Source: Lacinutrix sp. Hel_I_90
GTDB taxonomy: Bacteria; Bacteroidota; Bacteroidia; Flavobacteriales; Flavobacteriaceae
Direction of reading: 5' to 3'
Assembly (NCBI RefSeq): GCF_000934685.1
Contig: NZ_JYNQ01000001.1
Span: 1,104,501-1,168,500 of the forward strand
DNA: 64,000 bases
In this document: positions 46,235 through 55,808 of the stretch, one piece after another
Position numbering within the stretch: the first letter of the stretch is position 1
Layout: each line of letters starts with the position of its first letter
The notes under the pieces: generated by a model
What the model saw: only the letters and a program-made list of their open reading frames with translations
Databases searched by the model: none
What the model was told of the DNA's origin: nothing
Position numbers and translations under genes: made by a program

Positions 46235-46999
46235 ATTTATGACCCCCAGGTGGGTATAAGCGATTCACACATTTTTTTAATAAAAAAAATGGTGCTTATT
46301 ATCTCCTTTAATGAGATACCCACGTGCGTGGGTATAAGCGATTCACACATTTTTTTAATAAAAAAAATGGTGCTTATTATCTCCTTTATTGAGATACCCA
46401 CCTACGTGGGCATAAGCGATTCACGCATTTTTTTAATAAAAAAAATGGTTCTTATTATCTCCTTTATTGAGATACCCACCTACGTGGGCATAAGCGATTC
46501 ACGCATTTTTTTAATAAAAAAAATGGTTCTTATTATCTCCTTTATTGAGATACCCACCTACGTGGGCATAAGCGATTGACACATTTTTTTAATAAAAAAA
46601 ATGGTTCCTACATTCTCTTTTTAATGAGATACCCACCTGCGTGGGTATAAGCGATTCACACATTTTTTTAATAAAAAAAATGGTGCTTATTATCTCCTTT
46701 ATTGAGATACCCACCTACGTGGGCATAAGCGATTCACACATTTTTTTAATAAAAAAAATGGTGCTTATTATCTCCTTTATTGAGATACCCACCTACGTGG
46801 GCATAAGCGATTCACGCATTTTTTTAATAAAAAAAATGGTTCTTATTATCTCCTTTATTGAGATACCCACCTACGTGGGCATAAGCGATTCACACATTTT
46901 TTTAATAAAAAAAATGGTTCTTATTATCTCCTTTATTGAGATACCCACCTACGTGGGCATAAGCGATTCACGCATTTTTTTAATAAAAAAAATGGTTCT
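46235..46999 (-). repeat. Tandem array of ten 78-bp units with two hairpins each
   Basis: Units begin at about 46235 (degenerate first copy), 46313, 46391, 46469, 46547, 46626, 46704, 46782, 46860 and 46938; the spacing is 78 except one 79. Each holds a hairpin ATACCCAC-4 nt-GTGGG(T/C)AT, then GCGATTCAC, a second palindrome CATTTTTTT-AATA-AAAAAAATG and a T-rich tail (TTATTATCTCCTTTATT). Units differ at a few fixed positions. The array ends 4 bp from the stop codon of the cyclophilin-FKBP gene and lies in its probable 3' untranslated region. The core resembles REP-like palindromes, but no transposase is near. An open frame through it is judged non-coding. Confidence 0.95.
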
Positions 47000-47003
47000 C
47001 TGC

Positions 47004-47936
47004 TTACTTTACATTCACAAGCTCAACATCAAATATTAATGTAGCATCCGCTGGAATTACACCTCCTGCTCCTCTAGAACCATAACCTAACTCACTTGGA
47101 ATTACAAATCTTGCTTTGTCACCTACTTTTAATAACGCGACTCCTTCATCCCATCCTGCAATAACTTGTCCCATACCCAAAGCAAAATCAATGGGTGCAT
47201 TACGCTTGTATGAAGAATCGAAAACGGTTCCGTCAGTCAATGCCCCTTTGTAGTGTACAGATACTGTTTTTCCTTTTTCAGCTTTTACACCATCTCCTTT
47301 TTGAATAATTTGGTAACGTAAACCACTTGCTGTTTGCTCAAATCCTGCGGCATATTTTTCAAGCTCTGCTGCTTTTACTGCTTTTTCTTCTTCTATTCTC
47401 TTTTCGCGAGCGCCTTCAAAAGTTCTAAAGGCTTCAATACCATTAAATTTTTCTGCTGCTGCTCCTACTCTTACTATTTCTAAAGTTTCAATTACATCCC
47501 CTTGTGCTATAGCATCTACCACCTCTTGTCCTTCTACCACCTTACCAAAAACAGTGTGATTACCATCTAACCAATCTGTAGCAATATGCGTGATAAAAAA
47601 CTGACTTCCATTAGTTCCCGGTCCAGAATTCGCCATAGATAAAACGCCTGGTCCACTATGCTTTAAATCTGGATGAAATTCGTCATCAAATTTGTAACCA
47701 GGATCTCCCGTTCCCGTACCTTGAGGACAACCACCCTGAATCATAAAATCTGGAATAACTCTGTGGAATTTTAATCCATCATAATATGGCGTTCCTTGTG
47801 GTTTTACTGAATTCTCCATGTTACCTTCAGCTAAAGCAACAAAATTACCTACTGTTCCTGGTGTTTTTTCGAATTCTAAATTAACCAAAATGGTACCTTT
47901 ATTGGTATTGAATTTTGCGTATAAACCGTCTTGCAT
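47004..47936 (-). CDS. Cyclophilin-FKBP fusion peptidyl-prolyl isomerase
   Basis: 310 residues with two PPIase domains. Cyclophilin domain (about 1-160: [39 protein letters not shown]). A helical charged linker follows (about 160-200, [21 protein letters not shown]), then an FKBP domain (about 205-310: [57 protein letters not shown]). No signal peptide, so probably cytoplasmic, acting as a double foldase. Its 3' untranslated region appears to be the 78-bp array. Confidence 0.94.
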   Translation of the reverse strand: MQDGLYAKFNTNKGTILVNLEFEKTPGTVGNFVALAEGNMENSVKPQGTPYYDGLKFHRVIPDFMIQGGCPQGTGTGDPGYKFDDEFHPDLKHSGPGVLSMANSGPGTNGSQFFITHIATDWLDGNHTVFGKVVEGQEVVDAIAQGDVIETLEIVRVGAAAEKFNGIEAFRTFEGAREKRIEEEKAVKAAELEKYAAGFEQTASGLRYQIIQKGDGVKAEKGKTVSVHYKGALTDGTVFDSSYKRNAPIDFALGMGQVIAGWDEGVALLKVGDKARFVIPSELGYGSRGAGGVIPADATLIFDVELVNVK

Positions 47937-47958
47937 TGTCTTATTTTTTAATGAAATG

Positions 47959-47966
47959 CAAAGATA
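47959..47966 (-). promoter_or_regulatory. -7 element of the cyclophilin-FKBP gene
   Basis: Minus-strand TATCTTTG followed by C, 22 bp before the ATG. No -33 TTG at the right spacing. Confidence 0.4.
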
Positions 47967-48049
47967 GTGAACTCTATTAAAAAGTTTGAAGTTTGGAGCC
48001 AGAAGTTTTTTAGTGTGGTTTTACCTAAATGTATTCAACATAATTTCCT

Positions 48050-48057
48050 TAGATTTG
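48050..48057 (+). promoter_or_regulatory. -7 element of the 144-residue protein gene
   Basis: TAGATTTG, a match to TAnnTTTG, 20 bp before the ATG at 48078. No clear TTG upstream. Confidence 0.35.
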
Positions 48058-48077
48058 ATAAAATCTTGAAATAAACG

Positions 48078-48512
48078 ATGGGACTATTTGATAAACTTTT
48101 TGGTGCATCTCATGATAAAGCGGATGAGACTCTTGATGCTGATTATATTGAAACTATTATTAATGAAAGTGAAGATGAACCTCTTGGCGTTTCAGAGCGC
48201 AATATCATCTATGCCGGTTATAATGAACTTGGCGGCTATTACTTTCTACAAACCTTTATTGTAGGTGAATTTAAGATTAAAACTAAAGAGGGTGCTAAAC
48301 TGCTTATAGAAGGTGATAATTATACTTTTGATTTAAATTGTGATATGCCAGAGTTTGCATCCGAGGATGCTACTACTTTTAAAGGACATGTTACGAAAAT
48401 CGATTTTGAAATTGAAAAAGCAACTGTTGAAAAAATAAAAAAATCCACACTTAAACAACTCACATTAACGACTAAGAAAAAGAAAATTGTGTTTTCTGTT
48501 TATAATTCTTAA
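48078..48512 (+). CDS. Conserved-looking protein of unknown function
   Basis: 144 residues, cytoplasmic, acidic N-terminal (MGLFDKLFGASHDKADETLDADYIE) and a beta-rich body (GGYYFLQTFIVGEFKIKTKEGAKLLIEGDNYTFDL) with a basic C-terminus (TLTTKKKKIVFSVYNS). No motif for an enzyme or DNA binding. It ends 3 bp from the convergent recQ stop. Not recognised. Confidence 0.7.
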   Translation: MGLFDKLFGASHDKADETLDADYIETIINESEDEPLGVSERNIIYAGYNELGGYYFLQTFIVGEFKIKTKEGAKLLIEGDNYTFDLNCDMPEFASEDATTFKGHVTKIDFEIEKATVEKIKKSTLKQLTLTTKKKKIVFSVYNS

Positions 48513-48515
48513 TTA

Positions 48516-50705
48516 CTAATTAGCTACTTCGCTAATAAACTTGATACGGTACAAACGCAACTCTTCGTCATCGTAATCACCGTCAAACTCATCAATTGCC
48601 ACATCTATTTTATCTGTTTGACTTTCCATAAAGTAGTCATGCAGCTCTTCTTGCTGATCTTCATCTAAAAGTTCATCTACAGAATAGTTGATATTAAGTT
48701 TCGTGCCAGAAAAAACAATAGCTTCCATCTCTTTTATAAGCTGTGGCATTTCCATGCCTTTAGAAGAAGCGATATCAGACAGTGGTAGCTTTCTATCTAC
48801 ATTCTGAATAATATATAATTTTAAACCAGAATTAGTTCCTGTAGATTTAACGATATAGTCATCTGGCCTGATGATATCATTTTCCTCAACATACTTAGAA
48901 ATTAAAGCCGTAAAATCTTTTCCGTACTTTTTAGCTTTACCTTCTCCCACACCATGAACGTTAGAAAGTTCTTCAATAGAAACCGGATATTTTAAGGCCA
49001 TATCTTCTAATGATGGGTCTTGAAAAATAACAAATGGTGGTATCCCTAATTTCTTTGCATTAGCCTTGCGCAAGTCTTTCAATAGTTTCATTAAGGTTTC
49101 ATCCACAACAGCACCTCCTTTGGAGGCCGTAACGATGCTATTATCTTGTTCACCGTCGAACGCATGATCTTCGGTCATCATAAATGATGTTGGTTTTTTA
49201 AGGTAAGCTTCTCCTTCTGCCGTTAACTTAACGACGCCATAGGTTTCAATATCCTTCTTTAAATAACCTGCAACTAATATTTGGCGCAATAATGCCATCC
49301 AATAGCGTTTATCTTTTGCTTTTCCTTTTCCAAAAAAAGGCTGCTCATCTGTTTTGTGCGAGCCAATCATTGCATTTACATTCCCGGTAATAACACTTAC
49401 TAAATCTTTAGACTTATATTTTTCATGCGTTAGATTAACAATATCTATTAGTAAATGCGCATCGTCTTTAGCTTCGTGTTGTTTTTTAGGATGACGCATA
49501 TTATCATCCATATCACCGCCATCGCCCGTTTCATTATCAAACTCTTCACCAAAGTAATGTAAAATAAATTTCCGACGAGACATTGAGGTTTCACAAAAAG
49601 CAACCACTTCTTGCAATAAAGCTTGTCCGATTTCCTGCTCTGCCACAGGCTTTCCAGACATGAATTTTTCTAGTTTTTCTATATCTTTATAGGCGTAGTA
49701 AGCCAAACAATGTCCTTCACCGCCATCTCGGCCGGCACGTCCTGTTTCCTGATAATAACTCTCAATACTTTTTGGAATATCATGGTGAATGACAAAACGA
49801 ACATCTGGTTTATCTATTCCCATTCCAAAAGCGATAGTTGCAACCACAACATCAATATCTTCCATCAAAAACATGTCCTGATGTTTTGCTCTGGTCTTCG
49901 AGTCTAATCCTGCATGATAGGGTACTGCTTTTATACCATTTACCTGCAAAACCTGTGAGAGCTCTTGTACCCGCTTGCGGCTTAAACAATAAACAATACC
50001 TGTTTTACCTTCATTTTGTTTGATAAAACGAATAATGTCTGAATCGACATCTTTCGTTTTCGGACGAATTTCATAGTACAAATTCGGTCTATTAAAAGAG
50101 GCTTTAAATGTTGTTGCATCAGTAATTCCAAGATTCTTAAGAATATCTTCCTGTACTTTTGGAGTGGCAGTTGCTGTTAGACCAATAATAGGGATATCGT
50201 CACCTATACGCTTAATAATGGTTCTTAAGTTTCTATATTCTGGTCTAAAATCGTGCCCCCATTCGCTAATACAATGCGCTTCATCTACAGCCATAAAAGA
50301 AATAGTTACCGTTCTTAAAAACTCAACATTTTCTTCTTTGGTTAATGATTCTGGTGCGACATACAACAGTTTAGTAATACCATTAGTGATATCTTCTTTA
50401 ACCTGTTTTATCTCTGTTTTATTTAATGAAGAATTAAGCACGTGGGCAATGCCGTTTTCATTAGAGACCCCACGAATGGCATCTACTTGATTTTTCATCA
50501 ATGCAATTAAGGGAGAAACGACAATAGCAGTTCCTTCCTGCATTAAAGCAGGGAGTTGGTAGCACATGGATTTCCCACCACCTGTAGGCATAATAACAAA
50601 GGTGTTTTGTTTCGCTAAAATACTTTCAATTACAGGTTCTTGTAGGCCTTTGAATTCGCTAAATCCAAAATGTTTTTTTAGGGCAGCACTTATATTACTT
50701 TTCAC
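48516..50705 (-). CDS. recQ: RecQ-family ATP-dependent DNA helicase
   Basis: 729 residues. Superfamily 2 helicase: Walker A MPTGGGKS (about 39-46), DEAH (141-144), [22 protein letters not shown], then RecQ C-terminal winged helix and an HRDC domain (about 525-605). It unwinds 3'-5' in replication-fork repair. The zinc-binding knuckle of canonical RecQ (CRR...CGNCDNC) is altered: [15 protein letters not shown] keeps the frame, but the following cysteines are replaced by an Asp/Gly/Glu-rich run (about 389-402). A longer acidic tail follows. Confidence 0.95.
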   Translation of the reverse strand: MKSNISAALKKHFGFSEFKGLQEPVIESILAKQNTFVIMPTGGGKSMCYQLPALMQEGTAIVVSPLIALMKNQVDAIRGVSNENGIAHVLNSSLNKTEIKQVKEDITNGITKLLYVAPESLTKEENVEFLRTVTISFMAVDEAHCISEWGHDFRPEYRNLRTIIKRIGDDIPIIGLTATATPKVQEDILKNLGITDATTFKASFNRPNLYYEIRPKTKDVDSDIIRFIKQNEGKTGIVYCLSRKRVQELSQVLQVNGIKAVPYHAGLDSKTRAKHQDMFLMEDIDVVVATIAFGMGIDKPDVRFVIHHDIPKSIESYYQETGRAGRDGGEGHCLAYYAYKDIEKLEKFMSGKPVAEQEIGQALLQEVVAFCETSMSRRKFILHYFGEEFDNETGDGGDMDDNMRHPKKQHEAKDDAHLLIDIVNLTHEKYKSKDLVSVITGNVNAMIGSHKTDEQPFFGKGKAKDKRYWMALLRQILVAGYLKKDIETYGVVKLTAEGEAYLKKPTSFMMTEDHAFDGEQDNSIVTASKGGAVVDETLMKLLKDLRKANAKKLGIPPFVIFQDPSLEDMALKYPVSIEELSNVHGVGEGKAKKYGKDFTALISKYVEENDIIRPDDYIVKSTGTNSGLKLYIIQNVDRKLPLSDIASSKGMEMPQLIKEMEAIVFSGTKLNINYSVDELLDEDQQEELHDYFMESQTDKIDVAIDEFDGDYDDEELRLYRIKFISEVAN

Positions 50706-50808
50706 TTTACAATAAAGGATTAGTTATTTACATCTTCTTTTAAATGCACGTTTAAAATCATCAACAATATTTAAATGTGTAATCCTTATTTCCGTTTTAT
50801 TTTTTAGT

Positions 50809-50816
50809 TAAATTTG
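50809..50816 (+). promoter_or_regulatory. kdsD: -7 element of the kdsD operon
   Basis: TAAATTTG followed by C, about 97 nt upstream of the TTG start. No -33 TTG at good spacing. Confidence 0.45.
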
Positions 50817-50912
50817 CAACAATGCAAACAATAATAACACAGAAGGATTGTTGTGCAATATTTAAAGATAACAAATTCTTTTAATTGCATCCTAATTAAA
50901 AAATGATATATT

Positions 50913-51878
50913 TTGAATACTAAAGATTCTATTTTAAATATTGCAAGAGAAACCATAGCGCTAGAGAGTGCTTCCATTGGGAATTTGGCGACATTGCTTG
51001 ATGCCGATTTTGCTGATGCCGTGGAGCTCATCTACCATTCTAAAGGGAGAGTCATCATTACGGGTATTGGTAAGAGCGCCATTATTGCAACTAAAATCGT
51101 TGCCACTTTAAATTCTACGGGAACTCCAGCGGTATTTATGCATGCCGCAGATGCCATTCATGGTGATTTAGGTTTAATTTTACAAGATGACATTGTGATC
51201 TGTATTTCTAAAAGCGGGAATACGCCTGAAATTAAAGTACTTGTCCCTTTAATTAAAAGCGCAAAAAATAAAATGATTGCCATTACTGGTAGCAAAGACT
51301 CCTTTTTAGGAACCCAAGCAGATTATATATTAAATACCTATGTTGCTAAAGAGGCCTGCCCAAATAATTTGGCGCCTACAACAAGTACTACTGCGCAATT
51401 AGTTATTGGTGATGCTTTAGCGGTTTGTTTGTTAGATTTACGTGGTTTTTCGAGTAAAGATTTTGCTAAATACCATCCTGGTGGCGCTTTGGGTAAAAAA
51501 TTATATTTACGAGTACAGGATATGTCTTCCGTAAATAAAAAGCCAAAAGTACACTTAGAAACTGATGTAAAACAGGTGATTATGGAAATTACTGAAAGCA
51601 TGCTAGGGGTAACAGCTGTAGTAGAAAACAATAAAATTGTAGGTATTATTACCGATGGTGATTTACGACGTATGTTATCTAAAGTGGATAACTTTTCTGG
51701 ATTAAAAGCGAAAGATATTATGAGTAGCAACCCTAAAAGTATCGCTGAAGAGGCCATGGCTGTTGATGCCATGGAAGTTATGGAAAAATTTGGCATCTCT
51801 CAACTATTGGTTGAAAAAGAAGGGGACTACGCCGGCGTTGTACACTTACACGATTTAATTAAAGAAGGTATTATTTAA
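50913..51878 (+). CDS. kdsD: D-arabinose 5-phosphate isomerase (KpsF/GutQ)
   Basis: 321 residues starting with TTG (NTKDSILNIARETIALES). SIS domain (about 30-165: GIGKSAIIATKI, SKSGNTPEIK, YHPGGALGKKL) and two CBS domains (about 200-320). It converts ribulose 5-phosphate to arabinose 5-phosphate, the first step toward KDO for lipopolysaccharide, in the cytoplasm. No in-frame ATG lies close upstream, so TTG is accepted. First gene of the operon with tatC, an AhpD-like gene and lptB; the next ATG overlaps its stop (TAATG). Confidence 0.93.
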   Translation: MNTKDSILNIARETIALESASIGNLATLLDADFADAVELIYHSKGRVIITGIGKSAIIATKIVATLNSTGTPAVFMHAADAIHGDLGLILQDDIVICISKSGNTPEIKVLVPLIKSAKNKMIAITGSKDSFLGTQADYILNTYVAKEACPNNLAPTTSTTAQLVIGDALAVCLLDLRGFSSKDFAKYHPGGALGKKLYLRVQDMSSVNKKPKVHLETDVKQVIMEITESMLGVTAVVENNKIVGIITDGDLRRMLSKVDNFSGLKAKDIMSSNPKSIAEEAMAVDAMEVMEKFGISQLLVEKEGDYAGVVHLHDLIKEGII

Positions 51879-52711
51879 TGACGAAAAAAAATATAAATGA
51901 GATGTCTTTTTTAGATCATCTTGAAGATTTAAGATGGCATTTAATCCGTTCAACCCTCGCTATTGTTATCGTGGGCACAGTTGCTTTTATATTTAGTAGA
52001 GCACTATTTAGGCTCATTATTTTTGCCCCACTAGAGATGAGTTTTCCTACGTACCGCTTGTTGTGCAAAACCGCCCAGTTTTTTAATATTGAAAGCACCT
52101 TTTGTGGAGAAGAGTTACCTATGATTATTCAAAGTAGAACGATGGCAGGGCAATTTTCTGCAGATATCTGGACGTCTATAACAGCAGGTTTTGTTATCGC
52201 TTTTCCTTATGTAATCTATCAATTCTGGAAATTTATTAGTCCTGGTTTACATGACGATGAACGGAAACATTCTCGTGGATTCATTATCGCCTCGTCACTC
52301 CTATTCTTTATTGGCGTTCTTTTTGGTTATTATGTTGTTTGTCCGTTATCCATTAACTTTTTAGCAAACTACAACATCTCAGAAGTTGTCGACAATCAAA
52401 TTGATATTGGTTCATACATTGGCTTGGTTCGCTCTACAGCCTTAGCTTCAGGTTTTATTTTTGAACTACCAATTGTGATATACTTTCTAACCAAAATAGG
52501 TCTGGTTACACCGCTATTCCTTAGAAAGTACAGGAAATACGCTTTAGTTATTGTGCTTATTCTTTCAGCCATTATTACCCCTCCAGATGTTGCAAGTCAG
52601 ATTATTGTAGCTATTCCGGTGCTCATCTTATATGAAATAAGTATTTATATTTCAAAAATTGTAATTAGAAATCAAGAACGTAAAATAAAAAAAGATGTCA
52701 GAACTCGTTAA
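51878..52711 (+). CDS. tatC: Sec-independent translocase subunit TatC
   Basis: 277 residues with six transmembrane helices and TatC hallmarks: MSFLDHLEDLRWHLIRS at the start, SAIITPPDV toward the end, and FIASSLLFFIGVLFGYYVV. It is the receptor for twin-arginine signal peptides in the inner membrane. A long cytoplasmic or periplasmic loop with several Cys (CKTAQFFNIESTFCGEE, about 55-75) is present. Overlaps kdsD by one base and the next gene by 17 bases, so the operon is tightly coupled. TatA/TatB are not in the window. Confidence 0.96.
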   Translation: MTKKNINEMSFLDHLEDLRWHLIRSTLAIVIVGTVAFIFSRALFRLIIFAPLEMSFPTYRLLCKTAQFFNIESTFCGEELPMIIQSRTMAGQFSADIWTSITAGFVIAFPYVIYQFWKFISPGLHDDERKHSRGFIIASSLLFFIGVLFGYYVVCPLSINFLANYNISEVVDNQIDIGSYIGLVRSTALASGFIFELPIVIYFLTKIGLVTPLFLRKYRKYALVIVLILSAIITPPDVASQIIVAIPVLILYEISIYISKIVIRNQERKIKKDVRTR

Positions 52712-53042
52712 AGAATTTAATGACTACCGTTCAAAAATGAACGATAAAATATTAGCTGATAATAATAAAATCATCAAACGTATATTTAATTTAGATACTA
52801 ACGCTTTCGCGGAAGGTGCTCTGGATGTAAAAACAAAGGAATTACTTGGTTTAGTAGCCTCTACCGTTTTAAGATGTGATGACTGTGTAAAATACCATTT
52901 AGAAGCGTCTTATAAAGCTGGAGTTCCAAAGGAACAAGTTGTTGAAACGCTTGGCATAGCGACTCTAATTGGTGGTACCATTGTGATCCCGCACTTAAGA
53001 CGCGCTTATGAATACTGGGATGCTTTAGAGGCTCAAAGTTAA
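52695..53042 (+). CDS. AhpD/carboxymuconolactone decarboxylase-like protein
   Basis: 115 residues, cytoplasmic. CMD-family fold with the redox-type motif LRCDDCVKYHL (C61, C64, H68), as in AhpD-like alkyl hydroperoxidases. The start overlaps the end of tatC by 17 bp. The position between tatC and lptB is an arrangement seen in Bacteroidota. The substrate is unknown; a thiol-dependent peroxide or disulfide role is inferred from the CxxC-H motif. Confidence 0.88.
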   Translation: MSELVKEFNDYRSKMNDKILADNNKIIKRIFNLDTNAFAEGALDVKTKELLGLVASTVLRCDDCVKYHLEASYKAGVPKEQVVETLGIATLIGGTIVIPHLRRAYEYWDALEAQS

Positions 53043-53116
53043 ACTTTATATAAATTAATGACCTAAATCGAGAAGTACTTACAATTTTACTATTTTAGTC
53101 GCTCTATAATAAGCCA

Positions 53117-53857
53117 ATGAAACTCAAAGCCGAACATTTAATGAAGTCCTACAGCGGACGAAAAGTTGTAAAAGACGTTTCTCTAGAAGTAAACACCGGA
53201 GAAATTGTTGGGTTACTTGGGCCAAATGGCGCGGGTAAAACCACCTCGTTTTACATGATTGTAGGCTTAATAAAACCGAATGGGGGTTCTATTCATTTAG
53301 AAGGTACTAATATTACCAAATACCCCATGTATAAGCGGGCTCAAAATGGTATTGGTTATTTGGCACAGGAAGCTTCGGTATTTAGAAAACTGAGTATTGA
53401 AGATAATATTTTGAGTGTTCTTCAATTAACGAAGCTCAGTAAAAAAGAGCAGTTAGATAAAATGGAATCGCTTATTGATGAATTCAGTTTAGGGCACATT
53501 CGTAAAAACCGTGGCGATTTATTATCTGGAGGAGAGCGACGCCGTACTGAAATTGCACGTGCTCTGGCTACCGATCCTAATTTTATTCTATTGGATGAGC
53601 CTTTTGCAGGCGTAGATCCTGTGGCCGTTGAAGACATCCAGCGTATTATTGCCCGATTGGCAAAAAAGGGGATTGGTATTTTAATCACAGACCACAACGT
53701 GCAGGAAACCTTAGCCATTACAGACCGAACCTATTTAATGTTTGAAGGAGGCATTTTAAAAGCTGGAGTTCCTGAAGCATTAGCTGAGGATGAAATGGTG
53801 CGTAAGGTGTATTTAGGGCAGAACTTTGAACTGCGTAAAAAGAAAATTGATTTTTAG
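53117..53857 (+). CDS. lptB: Lipopolysaccharide ABC transporter ATPase LptB
   Basis: 246 residues, the full ATPase length. Walker [10 protein letters not shown]-loop YLAQEASVF, signature [16 protein letters not shown], Walker [14 protein letters not shown] and H-loop ITDHNV. The [11 protein letters not shown] and ATDPNF forms and the CTEI-like C-terminal switch ([12 protein letters not shown]) are typical of LptB, which drives LptFG to extract LPS from the inner membrane. It ends the kdsD-tatC-AhpD-lptB operon and links KDO synthesis with LPS export. Confidence 0.95.
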   Translation: MKLKAEHLMKSYSGRKVVKDVSLEVNTGEIVGLLGPNGAGKTTSFYMIVGLIKPNGGSIHLEGTNITKYPMYKRAQNGIGYLAQEASVFRKLSIEDNILSVLQLTKLSKKEQLDKMESLIDEFSLGHIRKNRGDLLSGGERRRTEIARALATDPNFILLDEPFAGVDPVAVEDIQRIIARLAKKGIGILITDHNVQETLAITDRTYLMFEGGILKAGVPEALAEDEMVRKVYLGQNFELRKKKIDF

Positions 53858-54100
53858 TAGCCTAAGACCAATTTATTACTGTTTTCGGCATTAGACAGCT
53901 ATTTGTTACTTACTAATCCCAAGTGCTTTTGCGTTAATGATTAGCACAATTCTCTTTCAGATTCAAGCAGAGTAATCCTTTTTTATAACGTTAGTAATGC
54001 GATACAAATGCATTGCATTTAAAGACCGCTTTTTCTTTTTACAAGAATCAACTCTTAATTACCAGAAAATAAGCCCCCTTTTATACCTATTCATTATTTT

Positions 54101-54697
54101 CTAACCTCGTCGTCTCTCTAATAAAATGAGCATCATTAAACCTAACATAATGCGCTCGTCATCATTATTATCAATAGGTTTTACTAATTCGAGTTTGAAC
54201 TCCTTACCAAAAAAAGAAGGTTGCTTTTTGAGTTTTACAATCACCTCATCTCTTAGATTCGTGACATTATAAGTGGGATGAAACATATAGCCTGTAAAAA
54301 AACCTAAAACAGGTATTTCGCCAACTACAGAGTCCAGTACTTTGACCCAAGGATTATTTTCACTAACCCGATATTGTAAGTTATCGTTTTGATCTATAAT
54401 TTCGTAATTCGCTTTCCAAATAGAAGACCACCCTTTTCTGGCAACTTTGCCAATACTTGTCCCTTTGCCATCTTTAAAGGCATAAGCTGCAGAAAAATCT
54501 AACCATTGATTCGCAGCAATAGTATAATCTACACGCGTTTTATTTTCATCTGAATAAATGGTTATTGCTTCTTTAAGTTTAAAGAGCTTTTGCTTGACAT
54601 AAGCTACGGTTCTACCATCAACATCTTTTGCTGTGAAATCATTCGCTAAAGTGCCAATTTTAAAACTAAAGTGTATTGGGAATTTGAGGTCTTTCAT
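54101..54697 (-). CDS. LURP-one-related / Tubby-like protein
   Basis: 198 residues, cytoplasmic or membrane-attached. A 12-strand-type barrel pattern with LURP-one/scramblase-like motifs (FPIHFSFKIGTLANDFTAKD, ITIYSDENKTRVDYTI, GKVARKGWSSIWKANYEI, YNVTNLRDEVIVKLKKQPSFFGKEFKLE), and a final hydrophobic patch (RIMLGLMMLILLERR). Function in bacteria is unknown; the fold binds lipids or nucleic-acid-like ligands in relatives. Single gene. Confidence 0.8.
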   Translation of the reverse strand: MKDLKFPIHFSFKIGTLANDFTAKDVDGRTVAYVKQKLFKLKEAITIYSDENKTRVDYTIAANQWLDFSAAYAFKDGKGTSIGKVARKGWSSIWKANYEIIDQNDNLQYRVSENNPWVKVLDSVVGEIPVLGFFTGYMFHPTYNVTNLRDEVIVKLKKQPSFFGKEFKLELVKPIDNNDDERIMLGLMMLILLERRRG

Positions 54698-54879
54698 ATG
54701 GTGTTTTGTTGTATTTGAATACTATAATTATTATTTTTATCCTCAGGAGTGCCAACTCTTTCTGCCATTCATTTCTTTTGCTAATATTTTGAAAAGGCCA
54801 TTAATTTAAGATTCGCAAATAAGCAAGAAAGCATGACATTCTAAGATGCTTCTAATTACAGAACCCTTATTGAAAGATA

Positions 54880-55764
54880 TTAGTGAATGGCCTTATCTTT
54901 TTTGAAAAAAAGTCTTTTAAAAATCTTCACTACTAAAAATGCAGCAAAACCAACCAAGAGTCCGACGATAAAATCCTTAATAATACCCGGAAGCACGTCT
55001 AGAAAATGATGAAAAAATTCAATATTATGAACAAATATTCCTCCGGCAACTAAAACCAGAGCAATCGTACCTATTATAGACAAACTTTTAATAACTATCG
55101 GCAAAGCTCGTATTAAAAAATTTCCAATAAAATTAGAAACACTTTTTTTATTTGCATTTAGGCTTACCAGCTTAAACCCTAAATCATCCATTCTAACGAT
55201 TAACGCCACTATGCCATAAACACCAATGGTAGCAATAACTGCAACAATTGAAACTACTATTATTTGAAACAAAATAGGCTGACCTAAAACGGTACCTAAG
55301 GCAATAATTACAATTTCTACGGATAAAATAAAGTCTGTAAAAACAGCCGATTTAATTTTCTTTTTTTCAGCAATGGTTTGTTCTTCTTCAGAAAGCGTAT
55401 CTATAACAACAATAGTTTTTTGGCGCTTGTGGGGTACAAAAAATTCAACGATTTTTTCTACACCTTCAAAAGCCAAATAGATGCCGCCTAAAATCAAAAC
55501 TACAGTAATTGCCCAAGGTGCAAAAGCACTCAATAAAAAAGCGATTGGCAAAATAATTACTTTATTAAGCGCCGAACCTTTTGTAATTGCCCACAACACG
55601 GGTAATTCTCTTGAGGAAACAAAACCTATTGCTTTTTCGGCATTTACTGCCAGATCATCTCCTAAAATACCAGCTGTTTTTTTAGTACTAATCTTACTCA
55701 TGACAATAACGTCATCCATTAAGGCTGCTATATCATCTAGCAATGCAAAAAAACCTGAAGCCAT
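54880..55764 (-). CDS. DUF808 membrane protein
   Basis: 294 residues. Starts MASGFFALLDDIAALMDDVIVMSKISTKKTAGILGDDLAVNAEKAIGF, the exact signature of DUF808 proteins, with about six transmembrane helices. It is an inner-membrane protein of unknown function, widespread in bacteria. The start lies 44 bp downstream of pssA on the same strand, so the two could be cotranscribed. Confidence 0.92.
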   Translation of the reverse strand: MASGFFALLDDIAALMDDVIVMSKISTKKTAGILGDDLAVNAEKAIGFVSSRELPVLWAITKGSALNKVIILPIAFLLSAFAPWAITVVLILGGIYLAFEGVEKIVEFFVPHKRQKTIVVIDTLSEEEQTIAEKKKIKSAVFTDFILSVEIVIIALGTVLGQPILFQIIVVSIVAVIATIGVYGIVALIVRMDDLGFKLVSLNANKKSVSNFIGNFLIRALPIVIKSLSIIGTIALVLVAGGIFVHNIEFFHHFLDVLPGIIKDFIVGLLVGFAAFLVVKIFKRLFFKKDKAIH

Positions 55765-55808
55765 TTATATCTTTGTTTTAGTTATAGAAACGGGAACCAT
55801 TTCTTTTT

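Noticed and set aside
46235-46999. CRISPR array
   Set aside because: Units are contiguous and nearly identical over all 78 bp; there are no unique spacers and no cas genes nearby.
46169-47039. Repeated 26-residue peptide (EIPTYVGISDS... ) encoded through the 78-bp array on the plus strand
   Set aside because: 78 is a multiple of three, so any frame without a stop stays open. One 79-bp step breaks it, codon changes do not avoid residue changes, and it has no start signal or family; the array hairpins explain the conservation better.
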